DNA of 6,166 bases from a bacterium (GTDB lineage: Bacteria > Desulfobacterota > Binatia > UBA12015). Below the pieces are notes generated by a model. That model was not told where the DNA came from. It saw nothing but the letters and a program-made list of their open reading frames with translations, and ran no database searches. The position numbers and the translations under genes were made by a program. Position 1 is the first letter of the stretch, and every line of letters begins with the position of its first letter. Below are positions 5,018 to 6,166 of the stretch, one piece after another. The DNA lies in the NCBI GenBank assembly GCA_029976905.1, contig JAPOLW010000239.1, positions 1 through 6,166 on the forward strand, read 5' to 3'.

Positions 5018-6166
5018 ATGGTCCTCGAAAACCGCACGATTCCTCGTCGTCCACACCTCCTTCCCCACGTCCTCGCGCTCTCCGTGATCCGCGTGGCCAG
5101 CGCGTTCGCCCTCGCCGTGATCTTCGTGGCCGGCGCGTTCGCGCCCGCCGCGGGCGCGGCCGTACCCGAGGCGGCCCGGGAGGCCGGCGTCGGGAGCAGC
5201 GACTGGCAGGGCATCCTCGCCGCGCGCGAGCGTGCCCGCCACGACGTGTGGCCCGAGGCGGACGGGGACGGACACGTGGCGGCCAATCCGGGCCAGCAAT
5301 TCGAGGCGAGCTTCGACGGCCGCGGCTTCGAGGTGTCGCCGGCCGACCGGGCCTGGAGTTGGGGTCTCGACCTCGTCGCCTTCGGCTTCGCGGGAAGCGA
5401 ACGACGGGTCGGTACGCCCGACGCGGTGCGCACCGAAGGACAGCGCGCCACCTACGCGTGGGGCCATGACCTCGAGGAGTGGTACCAGAACGACGAGCGC
5501 GGACTCGAGCACGGCTACACCGTCGCGCGACGTCCCGAGCGCGAAGCCGGCGCCGGCGACGAGCTCGCCGTCACCCTCGCCGTCCGCGGCGGACTTCGAC
5601 CGGCCGTCGACGAGAGCGGACGCGACGCGATCTTCGTCGACGCCTCGGGACGCCAGGTGCTGACCTATGCCGGCCTCAAGGTCTTCGACGCCGACGGGCA
5701 AGACCTCCCGGCGCGCTTCGAGACGCGCGGCGCAGAGCTGCGCGTCCTCGTCGACGAGCGCCAGGCCCGCTACCCAGTGACCATCGACCCGCTCGTGCAG
5801 CAGGCGTACCTCAAGGCGTCGAATACCGATTGGGAGGACTCTTTCGGCTATTCCGTGGCGATCTCCGGCGACACGATCGTCGTCGGGGCCAAGGATGAGC
5901 GCAGCGCGGCCACGGGCGTGAACGGCAACGAGGCCGACAACAGCGCAGAATTCGCCGGCGCGGCCTACGTCTTCGTGCGCAGCGGCGGAGTGTGGACCCA
6001 GCAGGCGTACCTCAAGGCCTCGAACACCGGGAACCGCGAGTTCGGCAGTTCCGTTGCGATCTCCGGCGACACGATCGTGGTCGGGAATTTCCGGGAGGCC
6101 AGCGCGGCCACGGGCGTGAACGGCAACGAGGCCGACAACAGCGCAGAATTCGCCGGCGCGGCCTAC
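5018..6166 (+). CDS. secreted FG-GAP-repeat (integrin-like propeller) protein, 3'-truncated by window edge
   Basis: 383 codons are visible and the frame is open at the right edge. Residues 1-47 form a signal peptide: basic n-region with R6, R10 and R11, a long hydrophobic stretch ending APAAGA, and likely cleavage after A47. Residues 48-250 are a conserved N-terminal domain seen, from memory, ahead of FG-GAP repeats in secreted bacterial proteins. Markers are NPGQQFEASFDGRGF (90-104), AWSWGLDLVAFG (112-123) and EEWYQNDERGLEHGYTV (153-169). A linker, YPVTIDPLV (252-260), leads into FG-GAP_2-type repeats (PF14312 style). Unit 1 is residues 261-327 (QQAYLKASNT, FGYSVAISGDTIVVGA, ATGVNGNEADNSA, GAAYVF) and unit 2 begins at 328. 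Seven or so units would form a beta-propeller. The likely role is extracellular or cell-surface adhesion or binding; no enzymatic residues are recognised. In-frame ATGs at 4922 and 5003 are less likely starts. Confidence 0.88.
   Translation, partial: MVLENRTIPRRPHLLPHVLALSVIRVASAFALAVIFVAGAFAPAAGAAVPEAAREAGVGSSDWQGILAARERARHDVWPEADGDGHVAANPGQQFEASFDGRGFEVSPADRAWSWGLDLVAFGFAGSERRVGTPDAVRTEGQRATYAWGHDLEEWYQNDERGLEHGYTVARRPEREAGAGDELAVTLAVRGGLRPAVDESGRDAIFVDASGRQVLTYAGLKVFDADGQDLPARFETRGAELRVLVDERQARYPVTIDPLVQQAYLKASNTDWEDSFGYSVAISGDTIVVGAKDERSAATGVNGNEADNSAEFAGAAYVFVRSGGVWTQQAYLKASNTGNREFGSSVAISGDTIVVGNFREASAATGVNGNEADNSAEFAGAAY
5798..6166 (+). repeat. tandem FG-GAP coding repeats, about 201 and at least 168 bp
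   Basis: Unit 1 spans 5798-5998. Unit 2 spans 5999 to the window edge and is one codon shorter before its FG motif. Both start CAGCAGGCGTACCTCAAGGC. The stretch 5903-5968 is identical to 6101-6166 over all 66 bases, including silent positions. The rest diverges mainly around the variable loops (TDWEDSFGY against TGNREFGS, and AKDER against NFREA). Array length is unknown because the window ends inside unit 2. Confidence 0.9.

Overview
The window is GC-rich bacterial DNA with long open frames and very GC-rich third codon positions. A large stand-alone AAA/TPR regulator with a recurring C-terminal module and a secreted FG-GAP protein of the 'AYLKASNT' type suggest a large-genome environmental bacterium. 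Myxococcota or another former deltaproteobacterial lineage is my best guess. That guess is inference from gene style; no rRNA or marker gene is present.

Layout. Positions 1-345 look like a patched-together region. A frame open from the left edge begins with a lipoprotein-type lipobox. It runs through a dispersed repeat (R1, 130-183) and then out of frame across a short remnant (about 239-292) of the 3' end of a gene related to the next one. A 9-bp hairpin (295-318) follows the remnant. A complete gene (346-1137) encodes a CmcI/cephalosporin-hydroxylase-like SAM-binding protein with an N-terminal export or anchor segment. After it lies a second copy of the repeat (R2, 1170-1222). The longest gene (1265-4612) encodes a 1115-residue STAND/AAA_16-type ATPase with TPR-like helical repeats and a conserved C-terminal module. 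It is probably a signalling or transcriptional regulator.

Downstream, a strong hairpin (4619-4647) sits exactly between the stop of the ATPase gene and the stop of a possible small minus-strand gene (4866-4648). The start of that small ORF lies inside a roughly 99-bp imperfect palindrome (4845-4943) built around an AT-rich core. The palindrome makes both strands begin with nearly the same short ATG-led sequence. A secreted FG-GAP-repeat protein starts at 5018 behind a good ribosome binding site and runs off the right edge. Its first two repeat units share a 66-bp identical stretch.

The genes do not form an obvious pathway. The hydroxylase-like gene and the ATPase are co-directional but separated by 127 bp containing the dispersed repeat. 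The FG-GAP gene appears to be a separate transcription unit. The points most worth following are the direct repeats with the gene remnant, the apparently exported member of a normally cytoplasmic enzyme family, and the palindrome with mirrored starts. I see no tRNA, rRNA, CRISPR array, transposase or integrase.
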